A DNA stretch of 64,000 nucleotides. It comes from WVZL01 sp041862375 (lineage in GTDB: Bacteria; Acidobacteriota; Aminicenantia; Aminicenantales; Aminicenantaceae). The stretch is from contig JBGVTE010000084.1 in NCBI GenBank assembly GCA_041862375.1, forward strand, positions 1-64,000. The letters are read 5' to 3'. A program made the position numbers and the translations under genes. Shown one piece after another: positions 1 to 8,352 of the stretch (the stretch's first letter is position 1; every line of letters starts with the position of its first letter). Under the pieces are notes generated by a model. That model saw only the letters and a list, made by a program, of their open reading frames with translations, ran no database searches and had not been told where the DNA came from.

Positions 1-1
1 T

Positions 2-1612
2 TCAGAGGCCGATTGGCTCTCTGAACTCGCCGAAAACTTCCTTGAAAACTTTAGTTGTCTCTCCTAATGTAGCATAGCTCCTTACAGCCTTTAGAATATG
101 CGGCATCACATTTTCATCAGCCTCAGCCGCCTTCTTCAATCCAAGCAGCGCATCTTTTACTTCTCTTTCATTCCTTCGGGCTTTAATCTCTTTAAGCCTT
201 TTCTTTTGCTCTGCAGCTATTTTAGGATTAAAAGGATGAAACTCGATGTCAACCTTTTCTTCTTCCATCACATATTTATTTACCCCAATTTTGATAATTC
301 CTTCCGATTGAATCTTCTTCTGATGAATATAGGCTTGGCGGCTTACTTCACTCTGGATATAACCTGACTCAACTGCTTTAACCATGCCCCCCATTTCTTC
401 GACTTTCGCCATGCATTCTAAAATCTTTTTCTCCATTTCATTCGTTAACCACTCAATATAATAGGAGCCGCCCAACGGGTCTACTGTATCCCTGAGCCCC
501 ATCTCATCCGCAAGAATCTGCATCGTTCTTAAACTGATTAACGCTGCTTTCTTTGAGGGAATGGTATACGCCTCATCATACGAACAAAGGGCCATAGTTT
601 GAGTCCCTGACAGAGCAGAAATCAATGCATAATAAGCACCGCGCACAATATTGTTTTCAGGCTGCTGAATTGTTAAACCACCCCCTCCCCCGCCAGCAAT
701 CATTCTTAAAGTCATTGAACGAGGATTCTTTGCTCCGAAGCGATCCTTTACGATTTTTGCCCACAATCTTCTCCCTGCTCTGAACTTTGCTACTTGCTCC
801 CATAGGTTGCCATGAATGTCAAAATTGAAAGCAATTCTGCCGGCAAAATCATCAATACTGAGTCCGCGCTTCAGCATTTCCTGGATATAGGTGATTGCGA
901 TCTCGAAGGCATACGCCATCTCCTGAGCTGGAGTGGCACCTGATTCTCTGATATGGTAGCCGCACACGCTGAAAGGATTGAATTTGGGTACATTTTTAGA
1001 ACAGAATTCAACCATATCCCCTATTAAGCGGATTGAAGGTTCAACAGGGAAGATCCAAGTTCCTCTGCCTATATATTCTTTCAGAATATCATTCTGAGTA
1101 GTACCTCGTACCTCGTCCCAAGACACGCCATGCTTCTCAGCCACTACAAGATACATAGCTAACATTACCGAGGCCACAGGATTAATAGTGAGCGAGGTGC
1201 TTATTTTGTTTATGGGAATACCATCAAAAGATTCTTCTAAGTCATTTAGCGTATCTATAGCCATTCCTACCCTTCCAACTTCTCTTTCAGCACGCGGGTC
1301 ATCGGAATCAAGGCCTAATTGTGTGGGTAAATCAAAGGCAACATTAAGCGCAGTCTGTCCCTGTTTCAGAAGCCACTTAAATCTCTGGTTTGTCTCTTTG
1401 GCAGTCCCGAATCCCGAATACTGGCGCATTGTCCAGGGGCGTTTTCGGTACATCAGGGGATGGATACCCCTCGTAAATGGATATTCTCCAGGCTTTCCTA
1501 GCGCTCTCTCATAATTTATGCCCTTTATATCTTCAGCACCGTAAACAGGCTTTACCTTAATCCCTGATTCAAGGATAACTTCTGTAAGCTCATCCGATTT
1601 GTTTTTTTTCAT
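2..1612 (-). CDS. Methylmalonyl-CoA mutase family, catalytic (large) subunit
   Basis: Complete 536-residue B12-dependent acyl-CoA mutase catalytic subunit; the TGA stop lies at 2-4. It has the TIM-barrel part of the family, with YPFTRGIHP near residue 44 and RQYSGFGTAKETN at 63-75. The Tyr of RQYSGF is the residue methylmalonyl-CoA mutases use, where isobutyryl-CoA mutases carry Phe, so methylmalonyl-CoA/succinyl-CoA interconversion is favoured but not proven. The cobalamin domain is absent and is encoded just upstream (1590-2024), giving the split architecture common in anaerobes and archaea. The gene overlaps the B12 subunit by 23 bases and is the third gene of an operon led by an acyl-CoA dehydrogenase, which points to propionate or branched-chain acyl-CoA metabolism. 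Confidence 0.93.
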   Translation of the reverse strand: MKKNKSDELTEVILESGIKVKPVYGAEDIKGINYERALGKPGEYPFTRGIHPLMYRKRPWTMRQYSGFGTAKETNQRFKWLLKQGQTALNVAFDLPTQLGLDSDDPRAEREVGRVGMAIDTLNDLEESFDGIPINKISTSLTINPVASVMLAMYLVVAEKHGVSWDEVRGTTQNDILKEYIGRGTWIFPVEPSIRLIGDMVEFCSKNVPKFNPFSVCGYHIRESGATPAQEMAYAFEIAITYIQEMLKRGLSIDDFAGRIAFNFDIHGNLWEQVAKFRAGRRLWAKIVKDRFGAKNPRSMTLRMIAGGGGGGLTIQQPENNIVRGAYYALISALSGTQTMALCSYDEAYTIPSKKAALISLRTMQILADEMGLRDTVDPLGGSYYIEWLTNEMEKKILECMAKVEEMGGMVKAVESGYIQSEVSRQAYIHQKKIQSEGIIKIGVNKYVMEEEKVDIEFHPFNPKIAAEQKKRLKEIKARRNEREVKDALLGLKKAAEADENVMPHILKAVRSYATLGETTKVFKEVFGEFREPIGL

Positions 1613-2024
1613 ATCGCTCTTTAACCCTCTCTTTTATGAACTCTACAATTTCATCGAGTTTGGCTCCGGTGGGAAAAACACCGCTGACACCGTATCCTTC
1701 AAGGATTTCTATATCCTTCTGTGGAATATTCCCCCCGACCAGAACTAATTTATCAGCGAGTCCTTCTTTTTGGAGCTGCTCCATCAACTCTTTACTCAGA
1801 GGGAGATGAGCACCGGAATAAACTGAAAGCCCGATTACATCCACATCTTCTTCCAGGGCAGTATTAGCTATTTCCTCGATTGTCTTGTGAAGACCGGTGT
1901 ATATAACCTCCATTCCTGCATCTTTCAGCGCATGAACAACTACTTTTGCACCTGTATCGTGTCCGTCAAGTCCTGGTTTTGCTATTAATACCCTGATTCT
2001 CTTTTTGTCTGAAGGAATGTCCAT
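1590..2024 (-). CDS. Methylmalonyl-CoA mutase, cobalamin-binding small subunit
   Basis: A 144-residue B12-binding subunit. It carries the DxHxxG cobalamin motif as DGHDTG at residues 20-25, where the His ligates cobalt. SVYSG near 67-71 and the VGG turn at 96-98 are the other two conserved parts of the Rossmann-like B12 fold. The length fits the free-standing C-terminal domain of methylmalonyl-CoA mutase. It starts 3 bases after the acyl-CoA dehydrogenase stop and overlaps the catalytic subunit by 23 bases, so the two halves of the mutase are probably translationally coupled. Confidence 0.94.
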   Translation of the reverse strand: MDIPSDKKRIRVLIAKPGLDGHDTGAKVVVHALKDAGMEVIYTGLHKTIEEIANTALEEDVDVIGLSVYSGAHLPLSKELMEQLQKEGLADKLVLVGGNIPQKDIEILEGYGVSGVFPTGAKLDEIVEFIKERVKERYEKKQIG

Positions 2025-2027
2025 AAT

Positions 2028-3152
2028 TTAAAGCCCGAGTTCTTTGGCTATGGTGATTTGAAGAATCTCTGAGGTTCCCCCTCCGTATAGTAAAAACCTG
2101 GTGTCTCTGTAAAAACGCTGAACAGGATACTCCATTGAAAAGCCATAAGCTCCGAATATTCGCGTCGCTTCGTCCGCTGCCTTGCACGCCACTTCAGAAG
2201 CAAAATATTTGGCCATCGATGCCTCTTTCATACATTCAATTCCCTTATCCATCAAACGAGTAGTGTTATACACCATAAGCTTTGAAGCCTCAATTTCGGT
2301 TGCCATGTTGGCTATTTTCATCTGTATTGCCTGGAACTTTCCAATCAGTCTCCCAAACTGGACTCTCTCTTTAGCATACTGGAGTGATGCATCGTAGGCC
2401 GCTCTTGCAATTCCAAGAGAAAGGGCTGCTGTCATTACCCGAATTTCTGCTAGAATTGCCCTCAGGTTTTCAAAACCTTCACCCTCCTCTCCAAGGCGAT
2501 TTTCAAGTGGTATATGACAATTATCAAAATAAATCTCTGAAACTTGTGCTCCTTTAGTGCCAAGTTTATTAAATTTTGCACTCACAGAAAGGCCAGGAGT
2601 TGCCTTCTCTATGAGAAAAAAGTTCATGCCTTTCAACCCCTTTTCCTTATCAGTCTGACAGAGCACTGTGAAGCAGTCAGCATAGGGAGCATTCGTAATC
2701 CATGTCTTCATACCGTTTATCGCATAACCATCTTTTACTTTTTCCGCAGTAGTGCGTATTCCTGAAAGGTCAGTTCCTGCTTCTGGCTCTGTCAGCGCAA
2801 AGGCAACAACCTTTTCTCCCTTTATTGCAGGAATAAGAAGCTTTTTCTTATGGTCCTCTACTCCATAACGAAAGATAAAATCTGTTCCCATAAGGCACTG
2901 CATTGCCGTGAAAGCGGCAACAGCCATGCTTCCCCTTGCCAGTTCCTCGCACATAATACAAAACATCGTAGTGTTTCCACTTGTCCCGCCAATCTCTTTT
3001 GGATATCTGATTCCAAAGGCTCCCAGTTTTGCAATTTTATTGAATATCTTCCTTGGAAATTCTTCTTTTTCATCTATTTCTCTTGCTACAGGGATGACTT
3101 CCTTGTCAACAAACCTTGAAAAAGTCTCTCTAATTAATTCCTCTTCCTTCAT
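2028..3152 (-). CDS. Acyl-CoA dehydrogenase
   Basis: A 374-residue flavin-dependent acyl-CoA dehydrogenase that forms the alpha,beta double bond of an acyl-CoA and passes electrons to ETF. Family signatures are ALTEPEAGTD at 119-128 and RIFGAYGFSMEYPVQRFYRD near the C-terminus. The terminal signature reads YGGGTSEI (about 356-363): Gly replaces the Glu that is the catalytic base in short- and medium-chain enzymes (YEGTSEI). Isovaleryl- and long-chain-type enzymes also have Gly there and place the base on an earlier helix. It is the first gene of the operon with the B12 mutase, so a short or branched acyl-CoA is a likely substrate. Confidence 0.93.
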   Translation of the reverse strand: MKEEELIRETFSRFVDKEVIPVAREIDEKEEFPRKIFNKIAKLGAFGIRYPKEIGGTSGNTTMFCIMCEELARGSMAVAAFTAMQCLMGTDFIFRYGVEDHKKKLLIPAIKGEKVVAFALTEPEAGTDLSGIRTTAEKVKDGYAINGMKTWITNAPYADCFTVLCQTDKEKGLKGMNFFLIEKATPGLSVSAKFNKLGTKGAQVSEIYFDNCHIPLENRLGEEGEGFENLRAILAEIRVMTAALSLGIARAAYDASLQYAKERVQFGRLIGKFQAIQMKIANMATEIEASKLMVYNTTRLMDKGIECMKEASMAKYFASEVACKAADEATRIFGAYGFSMEYPVQRFYRDTRFLLYGGGTSEILQITIAKELGL

Positions 3153-3244
3153 TTATTCATAATCTATAAGTTAGTATTTAATAATCTATATTAATAAATC
3201 GATTCATATTCTATCCATGGAAATCAGAAAAATATAAAAAAAAA
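3153..3244. other. Intergenic gap between hicA relic and acyl-CoA dehydrogenase
   Basis: About 90 AT-rich bases separate the hicA relic from the acyl-CoA dehydrogenase start. They should hold the promoter of the dehydrogenase-mutase operon, but no convincing -35/-10 pair was found. Confidence 0.4.
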
Positions 3245-3471
3245 TTATTTCTCTAGTGCGTTTAAGAATTCTTCTACAGATATTCCAGCTCTTGCAATCA
3301 GAGTTCTCAGTGTCCCGCGGGCAACTTCGTCATGTTTTGGTACTGAAAGCGTTGCTATATGTCCTTCTTTTGTCATGATGAATGACTACCACGCTGACGA
3401 GCAACTTCCCAACTAAACTTCTCTAAAGCCCTAACAACTTTATGGGATTTTAATACTGGCACACCGGGCAT
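3245..3471 (-). pseudogene. hicA: hicA toxin gene, frameshifted
   Basis: Reading leftward from the ATG at 3471 gives MPGVPVLKSHKVVRALEKF, then SWEVARQRGSH, the start of a HicA mRNA-interferase with the catalytic-region GSH. The frame ends at a TGA at 3373-3375. The next frame resumes directly with MTKEGHIATLSVPKHDEVA and then RGTLRTLIARAGISVEEFL, the normal C-terminal half, ending at TAA 3245-3247. One missing base near 3376-3380 explains the break. The ATG overlaps the hicB stop (TAATG), the normal coupling of a hicBA pair. As it stands the toxin cannot be made whole, although a sequencing error or slippage is possible. Confidence 0.85.
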
Positions 3472-3677
3472 TAAATATGAACCTCAACCTGACGAGTCTT
3501 GACAGTAAGAGGCATTCCTTTTTCAGCTCGAACTTCTAAACATTCCTTAATGGCCTCTTGAATATTCTTCTCAGCTTCCTGCTCGGTTTTACCTTGGCTT
3601 ACACATCCAGGAATAGATGGGCATTCAGCAATGAATATCCCATCCTCATCCTTATATATTGTTATAAGGAATTTCAT
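3471..3677 (-). CDS. hicB: HicB-family antitoxin
   Basis: An intact 68-residue HicB-type protein. It has the typical partial RNase-H-like fold sequence, with MKFLITIYKDEDGIFIAECP followed by IPGCVSQGKTEQEA. HicB neutralises the HicA interferase and often represses its own operon. No C-terminal DNA-binding domain is present, so this is the short form. An AGGAAAAGG ribosome site precedes the ATG. It lies upstream of the broken hicA and shares a base with that start codon. Confidence 0.88.
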   Translation of the reverse strand: MKFLITIYKDEDGIFIAECPSIPGCVSQGKTEQEAEKNIQEAIKECLEVRAEKGMPLTVKTRQVEVHI

Positions 3678-3753
3678 TTTCCTTTTCCTCCCTTTTTAAT
3701 ATCTCACACTTATACCGTATTTGCAACGATGTCTGGAACAATTCAAATTATGA

Positions 3754-3776
3754 AACTTATAAAGGCCTGACCCCAA
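3754..3776 (+). repeat. Degenerate REP copy (family A) after the PfkB kinase gene
   Basis: AACTTATAAAGGCCTGACCC then CCAA is a diverged copy of the repeat that bounds the RAYT element. It lies directly beyond the stop codon of the PfkB kinase gene, between it and hicB. Confidence 0.7.
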
Positions 3777-3781
3777 AGATT

Positions 3782-4681
3782 TTAAAAAGAGATGAGCCTT
3801 TTAAACTGGACAAAGCGAGCTTCAATATCTTGAAAAGATAAAGATTTTAAACGCTCTATACCAAAATCTTCGATAGTAAAAGAAGCCATAGCACTTCCAT
3901 AAACAGCAGCTTTTCGAATCTCTGCTTCGTCAAATGAATTTACTTTATCCAAATAACCCATGAATCCACCAGCAAAGCTGTCCCCTGCACCAGTAGGATC
4001 GATAACATCTTCACATGGATGAGCAAGCACTGCAAACACAAATTCTTTTCCCAAAAGCAGAGCTCCGTGTTCGCCTTTCTTGACTACAATAAGTGAAGGT
4101 CCCATCTCCAAGATCTTCTTTCCTGCTTTTACGAGGTTTGCCTCTCTGGTTAACAGTTTTATTTCCTCATCGTTGGCAAAAAATATATCTACTTTTTCTA
4201 TTGTCTTTAAAAGAGGAATTGGTTTGGTGTTGATCCACAGGTTCATCGTGTCCATAGCTATTAGTTTCGGCTTTTGAACCTGGGAGAGTATTTCATCCTG
4301 GAGGTCGGGATCAATATTAGCCAGGAAAACCAAATCAGCATCTCTATAATTTGCAGGAAGCTGAGGTCTATAATCCTTGAATACATTCAATTCTGTTTTT
4401 ATGGTTGTTCTCTGGTTAGGATCGTCTCCGTAGAGAGCTTCCCAGTGAAAGGTTCTTCCTGGCTCAATCTTGAGGCCCTCAGTATCGATTCCTCTTTTCT
4501 TGAATAAATTAATTATCTCCTCAGGAAAATCTTCTCCCACTACGCCGACAACCTTTGGCTGTGTAAAATAGCTCGCAGCCAGCGAAAAATAGGTGCATGA
4601 GCCTCCAACTATTTTTTCCTTTCTTCCGTAAGGGGTTTCTATAGTATCAAAGGCTAAAGAACCGACAACAACTAAACTCAT
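3782..4681 (-). CDS. PfkB-family sugar/nucleoside kinase
   Basis: A 299-residue ribokinase-like kinase. The N-terminal Gly-Gly substrate region is VGGSCTYFSLAAS at about 25-37. The PfkB C-terminal signature is DPTGAGDSFAGGF at 228-240, with Asp234 as the expected base that activates the sugar hydroxyl. Substrate cannot be read from the sequence. The gene starts 14 bases after mtnP and is surely co-transcribed with it, so a ribose, nucleoside or methylthioribose-related compound from MTA salvage is a reasonable guess. A REP-like sequence follows the stop. Confidence 0.87.
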   Translation of the reverse strand: MSLVVVGSLAFDTIETPYGRKEKIVGGSCTYFSLAASYFTQPKVVGVVGEDFPEEIINLFKKRGIDTEGLKIEPGRTFHWEALYGDDPNQRTTIKTELNVFKDYRPQLPANYRDADLVFLANIDPDLQDEILSQVQKPKLIAMDTMNLWINTKPIPLLKTIEKVDIFFANDEEIKLLTREANLVKAGKKILEMGPSLIVVKKGEHGALLLGKEFVFAVLAHPCEDVIDPTGAGDSFAGGFMGYLDKVNSFDEAEIRKAAVYGSAMASFTIEDFGIERLKSLSFQDIEARFVQFKRLISF

Positions 4682-4695
4682 GATTAAAACCGGTT

Positions 4696-5589
4696 TCAGA
4701 CTTTTATGTATTTACCTATGATGAATCGCAGTTTATACTTGGTCTCTTCAGGGATCATCTCAGGTTTGGTAACGACAATATTTTCTATGGCAACACCGCA
4801 TTCACACTGAGGCCTTTCTTCCACTGAGAGTGATGTAACTGCTTTTTTGATGATGGCTTTCACATTATGGATATTCTTTCTAAGGTTCTCTAAGATCACC
4901 TCAACCGAAACAGACTCTTCTGATAAATGCCACGTATCATAATCAGTTACCAAATTCATGGTAGCGTAGCAGATCTCTGCTTCCCGACAGAGCTTAGCTT
5001 CGGTAGCACTGGTCATCCCGATTACATCACATCCCCAGGAGCGATAGATGTTTGATTCTGCGAGGCTTGAAAATGCAGGTCCTTCAATGCAGATGTATGT
5101 GCCTCCACGAAGCACCCTTAATCCAAGCTCCTTTCCCGTCGTGTATAAGATGCCAGAAAGGTGAGGACAAACGGGCTGGGCAAAGCTGATATGGGCAGCA
5201 ATGCCCTCACCAAAGAACGTATTTTTGCGGCGAGTTCTATCGAAGAATTGATCAGAGAGAACAATATCTTGAGGCTTTATTTCTTCTTTTAAAGAGCCTA
5301 CAGCACTCACAGAAACAACTTGTTCCGCTCCCAACATCTTAAATCCGTATATATTGGCCCTGTAATTTATCTCTAACGGCAGAATTCGATGGCCTTTGCC
5401 GTGACGGCTGAGGAAAGCAACTTTTTTTCCCTCCAGTTCTCCCAGAACGTAAACTTCGGAAGGTTTTCCAAAGGGAGTTTCTAATTCAACCTTCTCGATG
5501 TTTTTAAGCCCTTCAATCTCGTAAAGCCCGGTGCCACCCAGAATTCCGATATCCACTCGGCGGTCTTTGCCTCTACTTTCTCCGGCCAT
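4696..5589 (-). CDS. mtnP: S-methyl-5'-thioadenosine phosphorylase
   Basis: A 297-residue phosphorylase that cleaves methylthioadenosine to adenine and methylthioribose-1-phosphate in methionine salvage. It shows GILGGTGLYEIEGL at 14-27, the phosphate-site SRHGKGHRI near 61-69, the EGPAFSS motif at 169-175, and TDYDTW at 215-220. The two Asp residues of that last motif select adenine over hypoxanthine in MTAPs. SATE after GMT replaces the more usual NxPE, a small deviation. The ATG at 5589 follows AGGAGG with 4 bases between, which supports this start rather than a later one. Confidence 0.93.
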   Translation of the reverse strand: MAGESRGKDRRVDIGILGGTGLYEIEGLKNIEKVELETPFGKPSEVYVLGELEGKKVAFLSRHGKGHRILPLEINYRANIYGFKMLGAEQVVSVSAVGSLKEEIKPQDIVLSDQFFDRTRRKNTFFGEGIAAHISFAQPVCPHLSGILYTTGKELGLRVLRGGTYICIEGPAFSSLAESNIYRSWGCDVIGMTSATEAKLCREAEICYATMNLVTDYDTWHLSEESVSVEVILENLRKNIHNVKAIIKKAVTSLSVEERPQCECGVAIENIVVTKPEMIPEETKYKLRFIIGKYIKV

Positions 5590-5613
5590 TAATCCTCCTA
5601 AACAATGATTAAT

Positions 5614-5642
5614 GATATATAATTATTAGGAAATCAAGTCAA
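5614..5642 (-). promoter_or_regulatory. Sigma-70-type promoter of mtnP-pfkB
   Basis: On the minus strand TTGACT (5642-5637) is followed after exactly 17 bases by TATATC (5619-5614). It stands about 25 bases upstream of the mtnP start codon, with the AGGAGG site between. Confidence 0.65.
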
Positions 5643-5647
5643 GTAGA

Positions 5648-5673
5648 GTCAGGTCTACACTTTTAACTTTTTC
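5648..5673 (-). repeat. REP copy, family B (CCTGAC tail, TTTTAACTTTTT stem)
   Basis: GTCAGGTCTACACTTTTAAC followed by TTTTTC. It shares the CCTGAC(C) tail with family A but has a different stem. Related copies lie at 39086-39105, 39158-39187 and 50022-50052. Confidence 0.7.
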
Positions 5674-5749
5674 CTATTTGTTATTCACATCTTGATTTCT
5701 TTGATTTTTGAAAGAGAAAACGATATCCTATTGTCATCAGGAAAGATAC

Positions 5750-6505
5750 ATGATAGACAAACAAAAACTTCATTCTTTAGTTGAGCTCCTTCGAGAAGCA
5801 AGGCACGTAGCAGTGCTAACAGGAGCAGGAATTTCCGCTGAATCCGGGATTCCTACTTTTAGAGGGGAGGATGGTCTCTGGAAGCAATACCGTGCTGAAG
5901 AGCTGGCAACACCTTCAGCTTTTAACCGCGATCCTAAACTTGTCTGGGAATGGTATGACTGGCGAAGAGAGTTTATTGCCCCAGTAGAACCTAATCCAGG
6001 ACACAGGATTTTGGCTGAATGGGAAAAAATTTTTTCAGAATTTTCTCTTATCACACAAAATATCGACGGACTCCATTGGAAAGCAGGCTCAAAAAACATT
6101 GTGGAACTCCATGGTAATATCTGGAAAATGAGATGTACTGAAGAAGGAACAATAACCGAAAACTATGATTCTCCCCTTAAAGAGATTCCGCCTCACTGTC
6201 CGTCATGTGAAGCACTTCTAAGACCCCACGTTGTCTGGTTCGGAGAATCTCTTGATACATCAATTCTCAACAAATCATTTGTCATAAGCTATCAATGTGA
6301 CGTAATGTTTGTTATTGGAACCTCAGCCATAGTTCAACCGGCTGCTTCCCTGCCTCTTAAGGCTTTAGAGGCTGGAGCAAAGATTGTCGAAATTAACACG
6401 ACTCCGACCCCTCTTACTTCTTACGTTGACTTTTGCTTTGAGGGAAAAGCAGGAGAGATTCTACCTCTTATAGATAAAAACCTAAAAAGGAATCAGGAAA
6501 TATAG
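5750..6505 (+). CDS. cobB: Sir2-type NAD-dependent protein deacylase
   Basis: A 251-residue sirtuin. It has the NAD motif TGAGISAESGIPTFRG (24-39), TQNIDGLH (102-109) and catalytic His121 in ELHGNI. Tyr69 and Arg72 in WYDWRR match the Tyr-x-x-Arg pair of class III (SIRT5/CobB) enzymes that bind acidic acyl groups such as succinyl-lysine. Zinc ligands are incomplete: Cys129 lacks its CxxC partner (CTEEG), while CPSC at 150-153 is normal. The ATG at 5750 with AGGAAAG in front is preferred over a TTG at 5708. It lies 14 bases before larC in the same direction. Confidence 0.9.
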   Translation: MIDKQKLHSLVELLREARHVAVLTGAGISAESGIPTFRGEDGLWKQYRAEELATPSAFNRDPKLVWEWYDWRREFIAPVEPNPGHRILAEWEKIFSEFSLITQNIDGLHWKAGSKNIVELHGNIWKMRCTEEGTITENYDSPLKEIPPHCPSCEALLRPHVVWFGESLDTSILNKSFVISYQCDVMFVIGTSAIVQPAASLPLKALEAGAKIVEINTTPTPLTSYVDFCFEGKAGEILPLIDKNLKRNQEI

Positions 6506-6519
6506 GGAGAAGATTAATA

Positions 6520-7686
6520 ATGAAATATGTTTATTTTGATGCTTCAACAGGTTTGAGCGGCGACATGATCTTAGGTGCTCTTCTCGATCTGGGAATCTCT
6601 TCATCTCTATTTAAAGAAAAAATGGCTGAAATAGGACTTCCTGTGGATATCCAAATAAAAGAAACTAAAAGAGCCTCCCTCCGAGGCTTAAAAGTCGATG
6701 TCCGAGTCAAGAGCAAAAAGACAGTAGCTAGAAAATGGGCTGATATCGAGGCTCTCATAAGGGAAAGCCCCTTCTCCCAATCCATTAAAAAGAGAGCCCT
6801 CGCCATATTTAAGAAACTCTTTGAGACTGAAGCCAGAGTACACGGAAACAAGTTAAAGGAATGTCACCTTCATGAGATAGGAGCTGATGATGCTATAATT
6901 GATGTTTTAGGATGCTGTTTTCTGGCTGAATCCCTTAATATCTCAGAGTTTTACTCCTCTCCTCTGAATTTAGGAGGAGGATGGGTAAAAGCATCACACG
7001 GCATCCTTCCAGTTCCTCCCCCAGCCGTGGCAGAGCTCTTGAAAAATATTCCAGTTTATTCGGCCTGGGTAAAGGAGGAGTTGGTTACTCCTACAGGGGC
7101 AGCTATTGTCTCAACTCTTGTAAAAAAATTCACTCCATTTCCCGAAATCTCTTATGAAAAAATAGGCTATGGAGCCGGGAGTAAAAACTTCCCAAATATC
7201 CCTAATATCCTGAGAGCTTTTTACGGAGATAGAAAGGAATTCAAGGCAGATAAAAAAGTATATACTATCGAAGCCAATATCGATGATTCCAATCCTCAAG
7301 TGCTGGCAAACTTTTTTGATAAAGCCATTGAATCCGGGGCTCTGGATGTCTTCTCTACTCCTGTGCTAATGAAAAAAAACAGGCTGGCTACAAAATTGAC
7401 CGTACTGGCTGAGATTGATAAAATAGACCTTCTCATCAGCACCATATTTAAGGAAACAAGTTCTATCGGAGTTAGATTTTTCCCTGTAGAAAGAAGAGCT
7501 CTTGAGAGAAAGATTAAAAAAGTAAAGGTTTTAGGAGAGGAAATCGGAATAAAGATATCATTTCTCGAAGGAGAAGAAGTTAACATTCAACCAGAATTTT
7601 CGGATTGCTTGAAACTGGCAAAAAAAAGAAAACGCCCTGTTAAAGAGATCTTACAACTCGCGTTGAAAGAATATTACAATAAGTAG
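6520..7686 (+). CDS. larC: Nickel-pincer cofactor biosynthesis protein LarC
   Basis: A 388-residue LarC (DUF111) protein. LarC inserts nickel by a CTP-dependent reaction into the pincer nucleotide used by lactate racemase and related epimerases. The start DASTGLSGDMILGALLDLG (8-26) is the family hallmark, and LVTPTGAAI near 190 is also conserved. It is a single uninterrupted frame, unlike the frameshifted larC1/larC2 of lactobacilli. No larA, larB or larE is in the window, so its client enzyme is elsewhere or different. Confidence 0.9.
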   Translation: MKYVYFDASTGLSGDMILGALLDLGISSSLFKEKMAEIGLPVDIQIKETKRASLRGLKVDVRVKSKKTVARKWADIEALIRESPFSQSIKKRALAIFKKLFETEARVHGNKLKECHLHEIGADDAIIDVLGCCFLAESLNISEFYSSPLNLGGGWVKASHGILPVPPPAVAELLKNIPVYSAWVKEELVTPTGAAIVSTLVKKFTPFPEISYEKIGYGAGSKNFPNIPNILRAFYGDRKEFKADKKVYTIEANIDDSNPQVLANFFDKAIESGALDVFSTPVLMKKNRLATKLTVLAEIDKIDLLISTIFKETSSIGVRFFPVERRALERKIKKVKVLGEEIGIKISFLEGEEVNIQPEFSDCLKLAKKRKRPVKEILQLALKEYYNK

Positions 7687-7749
7687 TGGACTGCTCGCTC
7701 ACAAGAACATAGACGATGAGTACAAAATATCGAAGTGCAGGGAACGAGA

Positions 7750-8352
7750 ATGTCTGAAGAGGAGAAAAAATTGGATTTAAAAAAAATTGAAAGAGGAGCA
7801 AAGCTTATTTTGGAAGGCATAGGTGAAGACCCCAAAAGAGAAGGATTAAAGGGAACTCCTCAGAGAGTAGCTCATATGTTTTCTGAAATATTGGGAGGAG
7901 TAAGGGAAAATCCTGCTGACCATCTTAAATCCATACATGAAGAAAAGCACGATGAGATGGTTTTAATTAAAAACATCCCCCTCTATTCAATGTGTGAACA
8001 TCATCTCCTTCCGTTTGCAGGGGTAGCTCATATAGCCTATATCCCTAAAGAAGGAAGGATCGTTGGATTAAGCAAGATAGCTCGGGTAGTAGACATCCTC
8101 TCCCGAAGGCTTCAAGTCCAGGAAAGGTTGACCAAGCAGGTTGCTGATCTTATAAACAAGCACTTAAAACCACTTGGAGTCATGGTTGTTATCGAAGCCG
8201 AGCATATGTGCATGTCCATGAGAGGAGTAAAGAAGCCAAAATCTATGACTATTACATCTGCTGTAAGAGGATCATTCCGGACAAGCCCAGCCACGCGATC
8301 AGAAGCTATGACATTGATAAAAGGAGGATTGATTAGTGGCAAAGAACTCTAA
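7750..8352 (+). CDS. folE: GTP cyclohydrolase I
   Basis: A 200-residue GTP cyclohydrolase IA, the first step from GTP to 7,8-dihydroneopterin for folate or other pterins. The zinc-site MCEHHLLPF, the GLSKIARVVDILSRRLQVQE stretch and MCMSMRGV are all present, so zinc and active-site residues look complete. The ATG at 7750 with AGGGA before it fits better than the GTG at 7735. The 3' end overlaps metG by 17 bases. Confidence 0.95.
   Translation: MSEEEKKLDLKKIERGAKLILEGIGEDPKREGLKGTPQRVAHMFSEILGGVRENPADHLKSIHEEKHDEMVLIKNIPLYSMCEHHLLPFAGVAHIAYIPKEGRIVGLSKIARVVDILSRRLQVQERLTKQVADLINKHLKPLGVMVVIEAEHMCMSMRGVKKPKSMTITSAVRGSFRTSPATRSEAMTLIKGGLISGKEL

Noticed and set aside
2544..3162. Several plus-strand frames opposite the acyl-CoA dehydrogenase
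   Set aside because: They are antisense shadows without ribosome sites or family similarity.
6520..7686. Programmed frameshift in larC
   Set aside because: The gene is one continuous frame from start to stop.
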